Shown here piece after piece: positions 60,066-64,000 of a stretch of DNA of 64,000 nucleotides; the stretch's first letter is position 1; each line of letters opens with the position of its first letter. The position numbers and the translations under genes were made by a program. The notes under the pieces were generated by a model. That model did no database searches, was not told where the DNA came from, and was given only the letters and a program-made list of their open reading frames with translations. The stretch is taken from NCBI GenBank assembly GCA_021209875.1, contig JAGYVD010000002.1:5828001-5892000 (forward strand). The letters are read 5' to 3'. Origin of the DNA: Rosellinia necatrix. Lineage: Eukaryota; Ascomycota; Sordariomycetes; Xylariales; Xylariaceae.

Positions 60066-61089
60066 GGGCAAGGCGGGCTGGTAACCAAAGGTGGGAAAGG
60101 GAAATCGCGTTTTATGGCTTCTGGAACTGCGAGTGTCCTCGGATATAGGGAGGTAGCAGCTAATGCTAATTAGATGGGATCCTTCTGCTGTGGAGATGGA
60201 ATGGGGATGAATTTGGGTTACTGCTCTGTAAATTTACATGATAGTCGAATTTCTGAGTGCCGTTAGTGTCTGGGATGGATCACGAGTAGATCGGCGAAAG
60301 AAACCTAAAAAAAAGACAAGGAGGAAAAACAATATGCATTTGATCGTCGTATTCTATCGGCATAATCATCGCATAATACATATAGTAGGCAGGCGGAAAA
60401 TGCAGTAGTTACTGGTCTACCTCCATATTTGTCTCCCTTCTCGTCATATGGAGTAATTTCTCCCACCAAATCCCAAATTTTACAGGGGATTGTAATCCGC
60501 CATGAAAATAAAACCACCACGCTGTCCTGTTCTCGACTGGATTCTGAACTGAATACGACCCGATGCAATATGAATCTGCAAGGAGGAATCTCCAACGAAA
60601 ATGTGACGCAGAGCCAAACCATGGCCGCTATTAAATGTCAAATACATTGAGAATTTCTTGTTCCCTGTAAATGCCGCTGTGAAAAAAAGAAAATCGAAAA
60701 GAAAAAAGGAAAAAGACTAACAAACAAAGGGGAAAATCATTTTTGAATACAACAACGCTGAAGATGAGCCCCCAGATATGGCCCAGTAGAGTTTCGAAAT
60801 GGGTATGATACCCAGAAAAAGAATCAACCCGTTTTCCAAGCTTGAACGCCTTTGGAGGGAGGGGGAGGCGTCAGAAATGGCCCCTTTTGCCGGAATGGAG
60901 AATCGATACGGCGACCGAGGCACCTTACGCCAGTAACGCCACGCTTTTGTCATCCAGAGCCCCCTGCCCTTGCTGATCATTAATATTGGATGATAAAAAT
61001 CACCCAATCAAGTTTCCAAACCATTTTGGTAAGGCATAATATTAGGCTCAACTTGTCTAGCCCAAGACAATATACGAGATCCTGCTGTT

Positions 61090-62842
61090 TTAAACGTATG
61101 AACCAGCGCCGGACGGCGCATCCCATGCAAAAAAGTTGGGCTTCTCTGTGGGCTCTTGGGGATTTGAGAAGATGTGGTTGTAGCCTGGTGATAGCGCAAC
61201 GTTTTGGTTAGGGAACCGTGAATTCGCGACAACCTGGGGTCCACCATAAGGACCGACAATATCTGGTGTTTGGTATGGAACGTGTGCGTCGTCTCGCTGT
61301 TCGAAGGCACTCGGAATTTGGTTGTGCGCCATGTTGCCATACGTGTATCCGGCCATCTCATAGCTTGGAAGAGAGAGCCCTGTTGTGGTAGGGACTGAAT
61401 GACCCAGCCAATCCGGATTATTTGGTATCGAATGGGTATTCTGGGCGTTTGGTGGATAGACGAACCCAAGTGGTCGATTATACATCGCTCCCGTCCCATT
61501 GTACGGGTTAATGTGCCTGTTAAGCAACTCTTGATTTGCGGTTTGGCTCAAGAGCTGCTTGCTTGCTCCGGCAACCCTGTTCTTGCTTGTATTGATACCG
61601 CTCTTGCGTACTGAAGAACCCCGTCCGTGAGGTTGATGGTGAGCTCCGGAACCGCCGCGACGAGTCGGGTTCCCTTTGCGGTATCGAGTGGTGCTTTGCA
61701 CGCCTTCATGTATGGCCCACTCTGCCAGGGTCCATGCTGTGGATTTCTTATCGGATTTGCGCTGGCTTTTCACAAATGCCTGAGAAAGATATTATTAATC
61801 CCAAAGCATAAAAGAAAATGGCGATATTCCCACCATCAGACCTAGGGAGGCGGGCAGTGATACTTACAGCGTTCATACTGAGATTGTGCCGGACGCTGTT
61901 TTGCCAGCCCTTGCCTTCTGAATTTGCTTTGTCTGTGTTGTCCACAAACCACTGATAGATTTCTCTCAACTCTAGCGTGTGGCTTTTCGCGTTGATTAGA
62001 GCTCGCCAAAGGTGTTGTGCGTACGGGTCGTCATTTTTCGTGCCTCCGTTGCGTTGCGGCTTGTCTACTCTTCCCGATGAAGAGCGGACACTCTTGTCTT
62101 CCAGCTTGAATGAAACCGGCACCTGGCCTTTTGCCTCGGGGGAGCCTTCCGGTACGGGGCCAGCCGGGGTTTGCTCTATGGAGGTGGAAACCACTGGGAC
62201 CTCGTTGCGACTTCCCAGAGAGGCTGACTCTACTCGTTGTTGGGTTGAAAAGTCCGCGCCGCCATTGTAGCTTGGAAGAGGCATTTGACGCGGGAAGCTG
62301 TGGTCGTATGGCTGGGGGTGGTTACCCGTGTTACCAAGTTGTGGGCTGTTGTGTCCGTCCCAACTAAATTGTGGACGATTCAACTGGTTAACGCCAGATG
62401 AGGCCCAGTCGGCAGGGCTAACAACGCCGGAGCTGAGACAATAATATTGGCTGGACTGAGCCTCGGCTGGCGGGCCGGTAGACGAATCTAGCTGAAGAAA
62501 ACCGTCCGTACCCTCCTGCTTATATGATACTGAGGGAGGAGGCGTAGGGAACATACGGCGGGATGAGGGTATAGCCGACTCTCCCTGTTGCTGTAACTGA
62601 CACGGATATGGCGAGTAGTCGGCTCCTGGGGTGAATGAAGGAAGGTCCGACACCGGTGTAAGAAGAGGGTCTGATGCCTCAGTACCCTGAGAAGTTGGGG
62701 ACGCAGTATAAGAAAACTCCCTGCCAATAAAATCCAAGGAAGCGGAGGCTGATTGCGTAGGGCAGTACGCACCTGCCTCGGGAGGGGCAGTATACTGGGC
62801 GTAGTTGGCGGGCTGCTGCCCGTCATGGGCTGCTTGGTTCAT
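61090..62842 (-). CDS. Forkhead (winged-helix) transcription factor
   Basis: Exons 62842-61868 and 61779-61090 with an 88-bp intron (GTAAGT...TTTCTCAG); 554 residues. The start is the first ATG of the frame (62842-62840). The N-terminal 265 residues are Gln/Ser/Pro-rich and disordered. The forkhead domain spans about 268-365: DDPYAQHLWRALINAKSHTL, LREIYQWFVDN, GWQNSVRHNLSMNAAFVKS (recognition helix), then STAWTLAEWAI and a basic wing (TTRYRKGNPTRRG). The intron falls just after the recognition helix, between Ala codons, and joins in phase 0. The start of the domain (DPYAQHLWRAL in place of the PPYSY motif of animal FOX proteins) is divergent. The C-terminal 190 residues are disordered with Tyr, Asn and Pro. 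It is a nuclear DNA-binding regulator; targets unknown. Confidence 0.92.
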
Positions 62843-63132
62843 TCTGAAGATGTGTTGGGTAACGCGGTCGTTACGTGTCGTAGGATGAAGCAATCACCAA
62901 GGTAACAACAAAAGGGAAGGGTGGTGACTTTAGCTAATTCCCACAGGATGGTAGACAAGGTTGATAACCAGGATCCGGAGAATTGTGTGTACTAAATGGG
63001 CAGTTTTTTCCCGGGCCGGGACAAACCAAGCCAGGATGGTAGCAGATACCGATTGCTACAAAAGCGAGGACACGCTAATGCTATCCTCTTCTCCCGTGTA
63101 TTGTATTGTTTCTGATGCGTATTTGCGTGTTT

Positions 63133-63280
63133 TGTGTATGGTGTGTGTGCGTGTGTGTGTGTGTGCGTGTGTGTATTGTGTGTGCGTATGCGTAGGTGCG
63201 TGGGTGCGTGCGTGTGTGTATATGTGTGTGTGTGTGTGTCTGTGTGTAGGTATGTGTATGTGTGGGATGTGTGTGTTTTG
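63133..63280. repeat. Long interrupted (GT)n microsatellite
   Basis: About 150 bp of GT units with GC and GTA interruptions, starting about 290 bp upstream of the forkhead start codon. Alternating purine-pyrimidine DNA of this length can adopt Z-form. Confidence 0.9.
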
Positions 63281-63831
63281 TGCGGAAAGGGAGAAGAGAG
63301 AAAGACAAATGCCCGAAAGGGAAACAAAACGGCGCGAGAATGAATGAGATGACCAAGTATGCAGGAACCTGGCAATGGTTATATGTTAAAATGCCAGAAG
63401 GGGAGTAGGTGGGTAGGCGGGGAAGGGAGTTGGGTAGAGGACGAGTTCAGGAAGAGGTGGAGGAGAGGACCAGTCCCGGGGCAGGTGGTTTTGTTGTCGA
63501 CTTGGGCGGCTGAAGTACGAGTGAGCACAAAAACTGTCCCGTGCTATCGTGGACTACTGTATACTGTGCTCCTCGTCCCGGCGTTGTGGTGCTCGATGTG
63601 GTGGGAGCCTTGATCAACCCGGCCGCAAGGTAGAGGTCAGGGAATGCTCAGTCAGGTCGGGACGGGGATGGAAGTGGTGCTGGTCTCATGAGGCGAGCAA
63701 GGGTCTGGTATTGTTGCTATTGTTGCAGGGCGATGCAGGATAAGCACTGCTCTACCACCGCGCTGGGACAGACACCATTACATAGAACATGGGATCGTGG
63801 CGGGTCCCGTGCGAATGCGAATGTGGGTGCA

Positions 63832-63882
63832 GATGGATGGGTGGATGGATGGGTGGATGGATGGATAGATGGGTGGATGGAT
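63832..63882. repeat. (GGAT)n tetranucleotide repeat
   Basis: About 12 units of GGAT with GGGT and AGAT variants, about 1 kb upstream of the forkhead start codon. Confidence 0.9.
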
Positions 63883-64000
63883 ATCGGAGGTACCTACCTA
63901 CCTTGTGCCCAGGTATGGGAGGTGCGAGTGAATGCGGTGGCCGTGGGTGCTGCCGTTTATTACCTCGATATGCCCGTCCCATGTGGTTGTTTTCTGCTTG

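Larger units (their letters stand above)
48976..61089. other. 12-kb stretch without an intact gene
   Basis: Balanced composition with stops in every frame. No frame passes about 214 codons and none matches a family over useful length. Nameable contents: a TATA-containing repeat (about 50440-50610), an eroded coding segment on the minus strand (53686-54240), tetranucleotide repeats, a G-run array (58011-58034), and a microsatellite- and homopolymer-rich zone at 58.8-60.1 kb. The last few hundred bases belong to the 3' end of the forkhead transcript. Confidence 0.55.
62843..64000. promoter_or_regulatory. Upstream region of the forkhead gene
   Basis: The promoter and leader of the minus-strand forkhead gene must lie here. 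It contains two simple repeats listed separately; frames crossing them are repeat translations, not genes. A second gene beyond the window edge cannot be excluded. Confidence 0.5.

Overview
This looks like nuclear DNA of a filamentous ascomycete (Pezizomycotina, probably a Sordariomycete). The genes have short 54-159 bp introns with GT..AG ends and CTAAC/CTGAC-type branch sites. The proteins are fungal in type: Dal5-like permease, Mcr1, Rmd1/DUF155, XLF and forkhead. The left end has the extreme C-to-T and G-to-A transition load expected of repeat-induced point mutation (RIP).

Layout. Positions 1-18127 are a very AT-rich block of dead LTR retrotransposons. A copia-type element (LTR copies at 1-170 and 15881-16051, pol on the plus strand) is split inside its reverse transcriptase by a second LTR element of 8.56 kb (4835-13398). 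That insertion has paired LTRs and a 5-bp target duplication, ACTTA. Five short islands of normal composition sit in the block: two copies of a 188-bp hairpin element, one solo LTR with a clear target duplication (GTTTA), and two further inserts flanked by short direct repeats. Positions 18128-21647 are a decayed transition zone with a tRNA-like repeat head, a pseudogene carrying stops in C-to-T context, and an orphan exon-like fragment.

Positions 21648-28619 hold four intact genes: a GNAT acetyltransferase (+), a five-exon Dal5-like MFS transporter (-), a Gfo/Idh/MocA oxidoreductase (+) diverging from it, and mitochondrial NADH-cytochrome b5 reductase (+). A 9.7-kb stretch without a convincing gene follows. 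Positions 38361-48975 hold three plus-strand genes: a large disordered protein with a C-terminal cysteine-rich module, an Rmd1/Sif2-type DUF155 membrane protein, and the end-joining factor XLF. After another gene-poor stretch of about 12 kb, with eroded coding fragments and many simple repeats, a forkhead transcription factor gene lies on the minus strand at 61090-62842.

How the genes work together: the oxidoreductase and the transporter share one roughly 1-kb divergent promoter and may be co-regulated. The other genes look like ordinary housekeeping or regulatory genes, not one pathway. I do not see a biosynthetic cluster, rRNA, a complete tRNA gene or a CRISPR array. The most unusual material is the nested, patchily mutated transposon block and the small elements in it that escaped mutation. 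Gene models are read by eye from splice signals and frame; no alignments were run.
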